Source: an uncultured Psychroserpens sp. (GTDB lineage: Bacteria > Bacteroidota > Bacteroidia > Flavobacteriales > Flavobacteriaceae). Taken from it: a stretch of DNA of 64,000 nucleotides. A program made the position numbers and the translations under genes. The stretch is taken from the NCBI RefSeq assembly GCF_947500255.1, contig NZ_CANMRL010000007.1:124001-188000 (forward strand), given 5' to 3'. The stretch's first letter is position 1; each line of letters begins with the position of its first letter. This document shows, in pieces, positions 53,882 to 62,786 of the stretch. Under the pieces are notes generated by a model that worked only from the letters and a program-made list of their open reading frames with translations, was not told the origin of the DNA and ran no database searches.

Positions 53882-55771
53882 ATGAAAAAACTAATTATCC
53901 TTGCTTTAATAGCTATTATATTCACTAATTGTAAGCGTACTGAAACACCTGTTGTAGAGGGATCGGAAACCACAGAAGTAGAAGATACGTATTCGAAAGA
54001 TAACTACACTAAAAAAGAAGTCATGATAGAAATGCGTGATGGAATCAAACTCCATACGACTATCTATTCTCCAAAGGACACATCGAAAGTGTATCCAATT
54101 CTTTTGAAACGTACGCCATATAGTTGCCGACCTTACGGAGAAGATAAGTTCAGTAAAAAAGTAGGACCAAATAGATATCTTATGGAAGAAGGCAATATAA
54201 TGGTCTACCAAGATGTACGTGGTCGCTGGAATAGTGAAGGTGTTTATGATAACATGAGAGCATTTATTCCAAATAAAACTGGAGATCAAACAGATGAAGC
54301 TAGTGATACTTATGATACCATAGAATGGTTAATCAATAATGTAGATAACAACAACGGCAATGTTGGTACTTACGGTATTTCATATCCTGGGTTTTATGCG
54401 ACATATTCTGTACTGTCTGGACACCCAGCGTTAAAAGCATCGTCCCCTCAAGCCTGTATTGGTGATTTTTATTTTGATGATTTTATTCATAATGGTGCTT
54501 TTTTATTGAGTTATTGGAGAGCAACCTCTGTTTTTGGTTATATGAAAGATACTCCAACAAAGGAAGCTTGGTATGAGTTCCCTGATATAGGAACTGAAGA
54601 TCAATATCAGTTCTTTTTAGATGCTGGACCTTTAAGCAATCTTGATACATATTATGATGAAGACAACGTATTTTATGAACAAATAAAAGCGCATCCTAAC
54701 TATGATGAGTTTTGGCAGAGTAGAGGAATTATTCAACATTTAAAAGATATCAAACCAGCCACACTTATTGTAGGAGGTTTGTTTGATGCTGAAGATCTAT
54801 ATGGCCCATTTAATACCTATTCGAGTATTGAGGAAAATAGTGACAATTTCAATTCTGTTGTATTTGGACCTTGGAGTCATGGTGATTGGGCTAGAACAAA
54901 AGAGCGACAAGTGATTGGTAATATTCATTTTGGAGATAACCTTTCAGATTATTTCCAGAAGGACATAGAAACGCCTTTCTTTAATCATTTTCTAAAAGGA
55001 GATGCTAGTGAAAATGTAAACTTGCCAGAGGCACATATGTTTGATACAGGTAAAAAAGAATGGTCGAGTTTTGATACTTGGCCACCAGAGAATACAACAA
55101 AGGAAAGTTATTTTATGCAGCCTTATGAACGATTAACACAACAAGCAAATCGTAGGATTGCAACATCAGATTTTGTGAGTGATCCCAAAAAACCTGTGCC
55201 TTACACCGAAGATATAAAGGTCGTCTTTACACCACGTAAGTTTATGACTGATGATCAGCGTTTTGCAGCTCGGCGTCCAGATGTATTGGTATTTGAAACT
55301 GAAATTTTAGAAACTGATATCACCTTAGCTGGAGATATTTTGGCTAAACTTAATGTATCTACAACTGGGACTGCAGCAGATTGGATTGTGAAAGTTATTG
55401 ATGTGTATCCATCAGATATGGAAACACCTGATGATAATGAAGATGTTCAAGACCATTTGAAGCTTAGTAATTATCACTTGATGGTGAGAAGTGAAACCAT
55501 GCGTGGTCGTTTTAGAAATAGCATGAGTAATCCAGAACCTTTTGTTCCTAATCAAAAAACAGCTGTGAATATTGAGCTGCAGGATGTATTTCATACTTTT
55601 AAAAAAGGACATAAAATACAGGTGCAAGTTCAAAGTACATTTTTTCCTTATATAGATGCTAATCCGCAAACCTATGTCGACAATATTTTTCAGGCGAAGG
55701 AAGAAGATTTCAAAACGCAAACTCATAAAGTATATAACGATTCGTCAATTGAATTCACTATTTTAAAATAA
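53882..55771 (+). CDS. CocE/NonD-family hydrolase, lipoprotein (X-Pro dipeptidyl peptidase-like)
   Basis: The 629-residue protein has a lipobox (FTNC, Cys17) and an alpha/beta hydrolase domain with MRDGIKLHTTIYSPKD, nucleophile S167 in TYGISYPGF, acid in GGLFDAED and His in FGPWSHGDW. A C-terminal jelly-roll (XPP C-terminal domain, about 450-625: GTAADWIVKVIDVYPSD, VFHTFKKGHKIQVQV) follows. CocE-like enzymes act on X-Pro peptides, acyl esters or beta-lactam acyl chains. Lipid anchoring places it in the periplasm. The YheT-like gene starts 13 bp later. Confidence 0.92.
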   Translation: MKKLIILALIAIIFTNCKRTETPVVEGSETTEVEDTYSKDNYTKKEVMIEMRDGIKLHTTIYSPKDTSKVYPILLKRTPYSCRPYGEDKFSKKVGPNRYLMEEGNIMVYQDVRGRWNSEGVYDNMRAFIPNKTGDQTDEASDTYDTIEWLINNVDNNNGNVGTYGISYPGFYATYSVLSGHPALKASSPQACIGDFYFDDFIHNGAFLLSYWRATSVFGYMKDTPTKEAWYEFPDIGTEDQYQFFLDAGPLSNLDTYYDEDNVFYEQIKAHPNYDEFWQSRGIIQHLKDIKPATLIVGGLFDAEDLYGPFNTYSSIEENSDNFNSVVFGPWSHGDWARTKERQVIGNIHFGDNLSDYFQKDIETPFFNHFLKGDASENVNLPEAHMFDTGKKEWSSFDTWPPENTTKESYFMQPYERLTQQANRRIATSDFVSDPKKPVPYTEDIKVVFTPRKFMTDDQRFAARRPDVLVFETEILETDITLAGDILAKLNVSTTGTAADWIVKVIDVYPSDMETPDDNEDVQDHLKLSNYHLMVRSETMRGRFRNSMSNPEPFVPNQKTAVNIELQDVFHTFKKGHKIQVQVQSTFFPYIDANPQTYVDNIFQAKEEDFKTQTHKVYNDSSIEFTILK

Positions 55772-55784
55772 TAGATCAAACTGC

Positions 55785-56747
55785 ATGCCTATAGTAGAAT
55801 CGACCTATAAGGTGCCGTTTTTGTTTAGAAACGGATTTATAGCTACAGTATATTCAGGTTTATTTCGCAAGGTCAATGGACTAAAACAAGAGCGTGAACG
55901 CATAGAAACCCGAGACAAAGATTTTTTGGATATTGATTGGAGTTATGCCAAAAAAACATCAAACGAAGTAGTGATCTTGCTTCATGGCTTAGAAGGTCAT
56001 GCACAACGACCTTATATTACTGGAACAGCTAAATTATTCAACGAGAATGGAATTGATGCAGCTTCAGTAAATTTTAGAGGCTGTAGTGGAGAAGATAATC
56101 GGTTTTATAATAGTTACCATTCTGGAGCAACAAATGATCTAGATGATGTGGTTCAATATTGCATTAAGAAAAAAGGATATTCCAAGATTTATATTAAAGG
56201 TATTAGTTTAGGTGGAAATATCACACTCAAATTTTTAGGAGAGGATCGACTAATTCCCAAAGAGGTTAAAAGAGCAATAGCGATATCTGTTCCTGTGCAT
56301 CTTACAGGTTCGGCTAGAGAGTTACATACATTAAAAAATAAGGCTTTTGCTATCAGATTTAGAAAACATTTGGTAGATAAACTTAAAAATAAGATTAAGA
56401 CATTTCCTAATCACATTTCTCAAGAAGAGATACGTTCTATTAAAACCCTTAGAGATTTTGATGAAGTGTATACGTCGAAAGCTCACGGATTTAAAAACGC
56501 GCTTGATTATTATGAAAAATGTAGTAGCCTTCAGTTTTTAAAAGCTATTCAAACACCAACATTGCTTATCAATGCGCTTAACGATTCCTTTTTGTCTCAT
56601 GAATGTTTTCCTGTTAAAGAGGCTAAAGCTAATAAACATCTCTATTTAGAAATGCCAAAGTATGGTGGACATGTTGGGTTTGTACAACGCGGAAATATCT
56701 ATTACAACGAAAAACGAGCTTTAGAGTTTATCACTAAATCCATCTAA
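55785..56747 (+). CDS. YheT-family alpha/beta hydrolase
   Basis: The 320-residue protein has no signal peptide. Motifs: VVILLHGLEGHAQR, SVNFRGCSGEDN, nucleophile S141 in KGISLGGNITLKF, acid D near INALNDSFLSHECFP and His in GGHVGFVQRG. YheT and relatives are cytoplasmic esterases of unknown substrate. It is probably co-transcribed with the CocE-like gene, which suggests successive hydrolysis of one type of ester or peptide. Confidence 0.9.
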   Translation: MPIVESTYKVPFLFRNGFIATVYSGLFRKVNGLKQERERIETRDKDFLDIDWSYAKKTSNEVVILLHGLEGHAQRPYITGTAKLFNENGIDAASVNFRGCSGEDNRFYNSYHSGATNDLDDVVQYCIKKKGYSKIYIKGISLGGNITLKFLGEDRLIPKEVKRAIAISVPVHLTGSARELHTLKNKAFAIRFRKHLVDKLKNKIKTFPNHISQEEIRSIKTLRDFDEVYTSKAHGFKNALDYYEKCSSLQFLKAIQTPTLLINALNDSFLSHECFPVKEAKANKHLYLEMPKYGGHVGFVQRGNIYYNEKRALEFITKSI

Positions 56748-56847
56748 ATGGATGCTTTTATAGCCTGAACTTGAAAACTTTTTCGTAAATTTAAGTTCTC
56801 CCTTACAATACTAATTAGTAGATAATTAATCTTTTAAATCATTTGTT

Positions 56848-57669
56848 ATGAAAACTATTAATGCTATTAATGGTATTGCCTTGCATTATGCGAGATTGCC
56901 ACAACACCCTTACGGAACTATTGGAAGACCACAAGATTTTAAAGTAGAAGAGGGTTTCTTTGAAATTTTAAAGACTGCTTTTGATGAGGTCTTTACAAAT
57001 TGCCCATTAGGAAAACCAAATGTAATTACTTGCGCTGGAATTTTAGTAAACAAACCAGGTCATCATGGTTTAGGAAAGGCATTTGATTTAGATGCTATTT
57101 TTTGGGACGATCATACATTGATTACCAATAATTTTATTCACCAAAAAGAACTGTATTTAGGTATAGAGTCTTATTTGCGGAAACACTTCGGAATAGTACT
57201 CAATTACTTGTACCCAAATCATGCCGATCATTGGCACTTTGATACTAGTGTTAATGTAGACTATAACGAATCGTCAAAATCTGAAACCTTGTATTTACAA
57301 ATGGTTTTAAAATATATCTACGGAAAATCAATTATTGTTGATGGTATTTCGGGACCACAAACAAGAGCAGCTACAAGAGAAGTATTTGATAGGTTAGGAG
57401 TGAGTTCACCAATAACAACTAAGGTCAACTATCTGAAATTTTTAGACCTTACTGGTAAGATAGCTTTTAAACTAAGTGAAGAAAAGGTATCGCCATTACA
57501 ACTCTTAGAAAACTTAGAAACTGTGGTTGAAAACTTACCAACTGATAATAAGCATGGTGTAAGTCAGGCTCTTAATTCCTTTGTCATGCATCAAGATACC
57601 TCTACATGGTTAAATAGTCTCAATGATGATCACGATTTAGAATCAATTATTGATGATGTAATTGCATAA
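56848..57669 (+). CDS. Extensin-like/M15-type peptidase-fold protein with PG-binding-like segment
   Basis: The 273-residue protein lacks any recognisable signal peptide. Residues about 15-135 match the extensin-like/M15 carboxypeptidase fold: H73-G-L-G-K-A-F-D80-L-D82 and HADHWHFD with H128, H130 and D132, the zinc-ligand pattern. A segment like a peptidoglycan-binding unit (VDGISGPQTRAATREVFD, about 170-187) follows, and then a helical tail. A wall-peptide hydrolase is expected, but the absent signal raises the question of how it reaches the wall; export by a non-Sec route or a lysis-type role are possible. Confidence 0.75.
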   Translation: MKTINAINGIALHYARLPQHPYGTIGRPQDFKVEEGFFEILKTAFDEVFTNCPLGKPNVITCAGILVNKPGHHGLGKAFDLDAIFWDDHTLITNNFIHQKELYLGIESYLRKHFGIVLNYLYPNHADHWHFDTSVNVDYNESSKSETLYLQMVLKYIYGKSIIVDGISGPQTRAATREVFDRLGVSSPITTKVNYLKFLDLTGKIAFKLSEEKVSPLQLLENLETVVENLPTDNKHGVSQALNSFVMHQDTSTWLNSLNDDHDLESIIDDVIA

Positions 57670-57789
57670 TAGAGCCAAAAAGTCTGTATTACATTTTTTG
57701 AAAATCAAGTTTTAATTAATAATTATTCAGTATAATTTTTAAATTATTATTGATACTTCACTAAAAGGTGTATTTCAATATATATTTCA

Positions 57790-57797
57790 TATATTTG
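57790..57797 (+). promoter_or_regulatory. Possible -7 element for the 57891 operon
   Basis: TATATTTG matches TAnnTTTG, 93 bp before the start codon. The expected TTG is replaced by GTG 19 bp upstream (57768-57770). It is the best candidate in this 221-bp gap, which otherwise shows nothing. Confidence 0.4.
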
Positions 57798-57890
57798 ATT
57801 AGAGTGTGATTAGAAATCCTTAAAACTAAGGGGTTTTTATAGCATTCTTATTTTTTGTTCAATTATTAATGAAATTAATCTGATAAGCTG

Positions 57891-59360
57891 ATGATGAATG
57901 TTAGTGATACACTTTCCGAAGTAAAAAATTATATAAATGGCAAATTTGAAAGAAATGAACAACATACGATGGATGTTTTAAGTCCGTTAGATGGTAGCAA
58001 AATTTCTTCAATTCCATTATCTACAACACAAGATGTTGATGCTGCTGTTCAAGCGGCTAAAAAAGCATTTCCAGGCTGGTCAGAAATGACCTTTAAAGAG
58101 CGGGTTCAAATATTCTTTAGATATAGAAATCTATTAGAACAAAACATAGAGGAGCTTACCAATTTAGTGCAACTTGAAAACGGGAAAACATATGGTGAGG
58201 CCAAAGCAGAAGTAGAAAAAAGCATGGAGCTTTGTGAATTTGCTGTATCTATGCCGCAAATTGTTGTTAATGAAGTTCAGGAAGTCAGTAAGGGTGTAGA
58301 GTGCCGAATTGAACGTAAACCTCTAGGAGTTGTTGCTTCTATTACGCCTTTTAATTTTCCAAATATGGTACCGCATTGGACACTTCCTAACGCTTTAGTT
58401 TTGGGAAATACGATGGTTATGAAGCCATCAGAAATGGTGCCATTAAGCACTGTTCGTATGGCCGAACTTCTTAAGGAGGCAGGTCTTCCCGATGGTGTGT
58501 TTAATATTGTCAATGGAGGTAAAGAAGTTGTTGAAGCTATTTGCGATCATCCTTCAATAGAGGCTGTTTCTTTTGTTGGATCCACCAAAGTAGCCAAAAT
58601 TGTTTACAAACGCGCTACGTCTAATTTAAAACGATGCGTGGCTTTAGGTGGAGCTAAAAATCACTTGTTGGTGCTACCTGATGCCAACCCAGAAATGACA
58701 GCGTCTAACGTTGTAGCTTCAATGTCTGGTTGTGCTGGCCAGCGCTGTATGGCAGCATCAGTAATGGTAGGTGTGGATAAAGTACAGCATATTATTGATC
58801 GTATGGTTGAAGATGCAAAAGCTATTGTTCCTGGAGATAATCTCGGATCTGTCATTACTGCTGAGGCTAAAAAGCGTATTGAAGGCTATATTGATGAAGC
58901 TGAAAGAAATGGAGCTAAGATATTATTAGATGGACGTCATGCAACAGTTCCTGGTAAAGAAGGCGGCTTTTATGTAGGGCCTACTATTATAGATCATGTT
59001 ACGACAGATATGTCTGTGGCTCGTGAGGAAATTTTCGGACCAGTAATTTCTATCATTCGTGCTAAAGATTTGGATGAAGCTATTGAAATTGAAAATGGTT
59101 CCAATTATGGTAATGCTGCTGCTGTTTTTACACAAAGTGGCGGATTAGCAAAACAAGTCATGAAACGTGCAAGTGCTGGAATGATTGGTGTTAATATTGG
59201 AGTTCCAGTGCCTAGAGAGCCTTTTTCTTTTGGTGGATGGAATGAATCCAAATTTGGAGTTGGCGATATTACTGGACGTAGCTCAATTGAATTCTGGACG
59301 CAGAATAAAAAGACAACTACTAAATGGAATCCAGAAGCACAAACGAACTGGATGAGTTAA
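57891..59360 (+). CDS. mmsA: CoA-acylating (methyl)malonate-semialdehyde dehydrogenase
   Basis: The 489-residue ALDH-fold enzyme (ATG at 57891; 57894 also possible) has catalytic C286 in GQRCMA and FNFPNMVPHWTLP, as in MMSDH rather than ordinary ALDHs. Also present are GSTKVAKIVYK and EEIFGPVISI. It oxidises methylmalonate or malonate semialdehyde to propionyl-CoA or acetyl-CoA with NAD and CoA. With the aminotransferase 53 bp downstream and an NCS1 permease beyond, the malonate-semialdehyde reaction of beta-alanine/uracil breakdown is the likely role. Confidence 0.93.
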   Translation: MMNVSDTLSEVKNYINGKFERNEQHTMDVLSPLDGSKISSIPLSTTQDVDAAVQAAKKAFPGWSEMTFKERVQIFFRYRNLLEQNIEELTNLVQLENGKTYGEAKAEVEKSMELCEFAVSMPQIVVNEVQEVSKGVECRIERKPLGVVASITPFNFPNMVPHWTLPNALVLGNTMVMKPSEMVPLSTVRMAELLKEAGLPDGVFNIVNGGKEVVEAICDHPSIEAVSFVGSTKVAKIVYKRATSNLKRCVALGGAKNHLLVLPDANPEMTASNVVASMSGCAGQRCMAASVMVGVDKVQHIIDRMVEDAKAIVPGDNLGSVITAEAKKRIEGYIDEAERNGAKILLDGRHATVPGKEGGFYVGPTIIDHVTTDMSVAREEIFGPVISIIRAKDLDEAIEIENGSNYGNAAAVFTQSGGLAKQVMKRASAGMIGVNIGVPVPREPFSFGGWNESKFGVGDITGRSSIEFWTQNKKTTTKWNPEAQTNWMS

Positions 59361-59413
59361 TTTATTGTTTAGATAAAAACAAATAAGACTCTATTAATCA
59401 ACTATTTAAATGA

Positions 59414-60748
59414 ATGAATAATAAACAAATCGTAAAGGATAATTTAGACTACACTTTATTCTCTTGGGGGAAACAAGGAGGATTGAACCCAATAAATGCT
59501 TCTCATGCTAAAGGCTCATATGTATACGATAGAGATGGAAAGAAATATCTAGATTTCACTTCGCAGTTAATGAATGTAAATATTGGCCATGGTGATCAAC
59601 GAATTACAGAAGCAGTAACAAAACAAATGCAAGAAGTTAGTTATGTCTACCCTGGAATGGCAACTGACATTCGTGGTCGTTTGGGCAAAAAACTAGCTGA
59701 AATAACACCTGGAAATTTAACCAAGACATTTTTTACCCTTGGAGGCGCAGAGGCTATAGAAAATGGTATCAAATTAGCTCGGATGGTTACAGGTCGTCAC
59801 AAGATTATTACGCATTACAGAGCATATCATGGCGCTACATATGGAGCAATAACTGCTGGAGGAGATCCTAGAAGATTTCCGGTAGATGGACAAGCAATGC
59901 CAAGTGTGGTGCATGTGGAAAATCCTTATGCTTATCGTTGTCCATGGAATTCTTCTTCAATAAAAGAATGCGGTGAGCGCGCTTTAGCTCACCTAGAACG
60001 TGTCATCCAATTTGAAAACCCAGATAGTGTTGCAGCTATTCTATTTGAAGGCGAGTCTGGTTCTTCCGGCTGCTTAAAATATCCGCCTATGTATTTGAAA
60101 CATGTTCGTGAACTTTGTGATAAATATGGCATTATGATGATTGATGATGAGGTCATGAGCGGGTTTGGTCGTACAGGAAAAATGTTCGGAATTGATCACC
60201 ATGGTGTCACACCAGATATCATGTGTTTAGCTAAAGGTTTAACTTCAGGTTACTTACCACTAGGTGGTGTTGTAGTGACCGATAAAATTGCAGAGCATTT
60301 TAATGATAATCCAATGATTATTGGACTAACGTACTCTGCGCATCCAACATTATGTGCTGCTGCTCTAGAAAATATACGAATTATACAGGAAGAAAACTTA
60401 GTTAATCGTGCTGCTGAAATGGGATTATATATTGAAGCAGAAGTAGAAAAATTAAAAGCAAAACATCCTTCTATTGGTGATTTTAGAAACACTGGGCTTT
60501 TAGGATGTATAGAACTGGTTAAAAATCGAAATACCAAGGAACCTACTACACCTTGGAATGCTAAACCTCATGAAATGGAAGCTACACAAAGAATGGCTTC
60601 TAAAATTAGAGAGTTAGGTATGTTCACATTTGTGAGATGGAATTGGATTTTTATTGCGCCTCCATTAAATGTAACCAAAGAAGAAGTGGACGAAGGCTTA
60701 AAAATTATTTCCCAGGCAATTTCTATAGCTGACGAATATTGTAATTAA
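59414..60748 (+). CDS. Class III omega-aminotransferase (beta-alanine type likely)
   Basis: The 444-residue PLP enzyme has the motifs of class III transaminases: DGKKYLDFTSQ, THYRAYHGATYGA, MMIDDEVMSGFGRTGKMFG and the PLP lysine K274 in MCLAKGLTSGYLPLGG. Substrate cannot be fixed by eye; taurine-, beta-alanine- or 4-aminobutyrate-pyruvate types are close relatives. Its place between mmsA and an NCS1 permease favours beta-alanine, giving malonate semialdehyde for MmsA. The ATG at 59410 opens a three-codon frame only, so 59414 is the start. Confidence 0.88.
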   Translation: MNNKQIVKDNLDYTLFSWGKQGGLNPINASHAKGSYVYDRDGKKYLDFTSQLMNVNIGHGDQRITEAVTKQMQEVSYVYPGMATDIRGRLGKKLAEITPGNLTKTFFTLGGAEAIENGIKLARMVTGRHKIITHYRAYHGATYGAITAGGDPRRFPVDGQAMPSVVHVENPYAYRCPWNSSSIKECGERALAHLERVIQFENPDSVAAILFEGESGSSGCLKYPPMYLKHVRELCDKYGIMMIDDEVMSGFGRTGKMFGIDHHGVTPDIMCLAKGLTSGYLPLGGVVVTDKIAEHFNDNPMIIGLTYSAHPTLCAAALENIRIIQEENLVNRAAEMGLYIEAEVEKLKAKHPSIGDFRNTGLLGCIELVKNRNTKEPTTPWNAKPHEMEATQRMASKIRELGMFTFVRWNWIFIAPPLNVTKEEVDEGLKIISQAISIADEYCN

Positions 60749-60808
60749 ATACATTTCTACTTAAGTAGAAAACGGATTAAATCTAATTAATTTAAAATCT
60801 GATAGGTC

Positions 60809-62767
60809 ATGAAAACACTTTTAAAAACCTTAGCTGTATTATTTATTACTACAACGCTAAATGCTCAAGACATTACAGGAAAATGGTATGGCCTTTTAGA
60901 AATACCAGGAAATTCACTGCGAATTCATCTTACAATTAATAAATCGGCCGATAACTATTCAGCGATAATGATGAGCCCAGATCAAAGCAATCAAGAAATT
61001 CCTGTATCATCCCTGTCTTTTGAGAATCCTAAACTAACTGTTGAAGTTACCGATCTTCAAGTGATTTATAATGGAGAGTTGAAGGGTAAAGAAATTAATG
61101 GAACGTTCACTCAGAATGGAAATAGTTTACCACTAACCTTTAAACGAACAGAAAAGGTCAAAGAAAAACCCACTACGCTTGAAGATCAAATAGATGAAAT
61201 ATTTGCGTCATGGGATAATCCAAAATCGGCAGGCGGAGCCGTTGGAGTTATGAAAAATGGAGAAGTAATTTATTCCAAGGCATTTGGTGCAGCTAGCTTA
61301 GAATACAATATTCCAAATTCTCCAGAAACCTTATTTAATATTGGTTCTGTCTCCAAACAATTTACTGCCATGGGTATCGTATTACTTCATGAACAGGGCA
61401 AATTGTCGGTTGATGACGATATTCGCAAATACTTAACTGATTTGCCAGATTTTGGTCATAAAATCACCATTAGACATTTATTGCATCATACAAGTGGTTT
61501 AAGAAGTTTACATGCGCTATTTGGAATTGCAGGATGGCGTGATGATGACTCTAAAACTAATGCAGATTTAAGGCGAGTTATGAAGTATCAAACAGATTTA
61601 AATTTTAAACCTGGCGATGAATATTTGTATTGTAACACAGGTTATATGTTTATGGCAGATATTATTGAAGAAGTTACTGGTGATAAATTTTCAGATTGGA
61701 TGAAGAAGTCAGTATTTGATCCTTTAGGAATGACTAACTCTTATGCTGAAGATAAGTATAATAGAATAGTGCCTAATAATGCTACGTCTTATAATTATAA
61801 CGGAGAGGCTTTTGAACGTGCAGTTGAATATTGGGGTTATGTGGGTTCTGGTAATGTACATTCTAATACCAATGAGTTGTTAAGTTGGTTATCTAATTTT
61901 TACGCGCCTAAGGAAGGATGGGAAAGCGCATTTAAAATGTTGGAAACCCTTGATACATTTAATAATGGGAAACCAAATAACTATGCCTTCGGAGTTGTAA
62001 TCGATGACTTTAATGGTAAAAAACGTATTCAGCATAATGGAGCTGTTGGAGGATTCAGGGCCTCAGCTAGTTCATTTCCTGAGGAAAAATTGAATATTGT
62101 GATTTTATCTAATTTTTCGTCTTCTAATATTGGTGGTAAGAATAATGCATTATCTCAATTATTTATAGAGGCAAATAATCAAACAAATGAATTCAAATCT
62201 AAACTTCCAGATGCTATAACTTCCAATTCTAAAGACCTGAAAAAGTATGAAGGACAATTTTGGAACAATAAAGAAAGTTACGCACGAAAAATCTATATTA
62301 AAAATGATACGCTAATGTATCACCGTGCGCCTGGAAACGAAAATAAACTTGTACCCATTGGTAAGTCTAAATTTAAAATGTTAGATGTTCAAGTAGACCT
62401 AGTTACAGAGTTTGTTTTTAAAAACAATAAACTGCAAGAAATGCTAGTGTTAATTGATGATGATGCACCAATAACCATGGAAGCATTTGATACTGTTTCA
62501 CCATCTAGTAATGACAAAAAAGCCTATGTAGGTACCTATTATAGTCCAGAATTAGAAACACAGTATCGTTTTTACTTAGAAAATGGTGACTTAAAGTGGA
62601 GGCATATAAGGCATGGAGAATTTCCTGTGCAATTTATAGGTAAAAATATATTGCAAATGGTTCCGGGAGTGGTTATAAAGGTTAAGCGAAATTCCAAGGA
62701 TCAGATACAAGGTTTTTATGTTACAAATGGTCGTGTAAGAAATCTTTGGTTTGAAAAAGAAAATTAG
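60809..62767 (+). CDS. Secreted SxxK serine hydrolase with lipocalin-like N-domain
   Basis: The 652-residue protein has a signal peptide (LNAQ, 20) and a beta-rich N-terminal domain (21-115, ITGKWYGLLEIPG to NGTFTQNGNSLPL). The beta-lactamase/PBP-like domain (about 125-470) has S180-V-S-K183, Y274-C-N276 and H409-N-G411, and a C-terminal beta domain with two halves follows (about 480-652). An enzyme that cleaves an amide or ester in the periplasm is expected. It is placed between the aminotransferase and permease genes, 60 and 19 bp away, which suggests a role linked to the same catabolic pathway, such as opening a cyclic or acylated precursor. Confidence 0.85.
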   Translation: MKTLLKTLAVLFITTTLNAQDITGKWYGLLEIPGNSLRIHLTINKSADNYSAIMMSPDQSNQEIPVSSLSFENPKLTVEVTDLQVIYNGELKGKEINGTFTQNGNSLPLTFKRTEKVKEKPTTLEDQIDEIFASWDNPKSAGGAVGVMKNGEVIYSKAFGAASLEYNIPNSPETLFNIGSVSKQFTAMGIVLLHEQGKLSVDDDIRKYLTDLPDFGHKITIRHLLHHTSGLRSLHALFGIAGWRDDDSKTNADLRRVMKYQTDLNFKPGDEYLYCNTGYMFMADIIEEVTGDKFSDWMKKSVFDPLGMTNSYAEDKYNRIVPNNATSYNYNGEAFERAVEYWGYVGSGNVHSNTNELLSWLSNFYAPKEGWESAFKMLETLDTFNNGKPNNYAFGVVIDDFNGKKRIQHNGAVGGFRASASSFPEEKLNIVILSNFSSSNIGGKNNALSQLFIEANNQTNEFKSKLPDAITSNSKDLKKYEGQFWNNKESYARKIYIKNDTLMYHRAPGNENKLVPIGKSKFKMLDVQVDLVTEFVFKNNKLQEMLVLIDDDAPITMEAFDTVSPSSNDKKAYVGTYYSPELETQYRFYLENGDLKWRHIRHGEFPVQFIGKNILQMVPGVVIKVKRNSKDQIQGFYVTNGRVRNLWFEKEN

Positions 62768-62786
62768 AATAGATACCTGTTTCTAA

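Noticed and set aside
53906-54289. 127-codon open frame on the minus strand
   Set aside because: It is antisense to the CocE-family hydrolase and shows no domain or start context.
2343-62767. SxxK hydrolases as antibiotic-resistance beta-lactamases
   Set aside because: The motifs define only the fold. Domain additions, membrane or lipid anchors and operon context fit general peptidase/esterase roles, and no resistance context is present.
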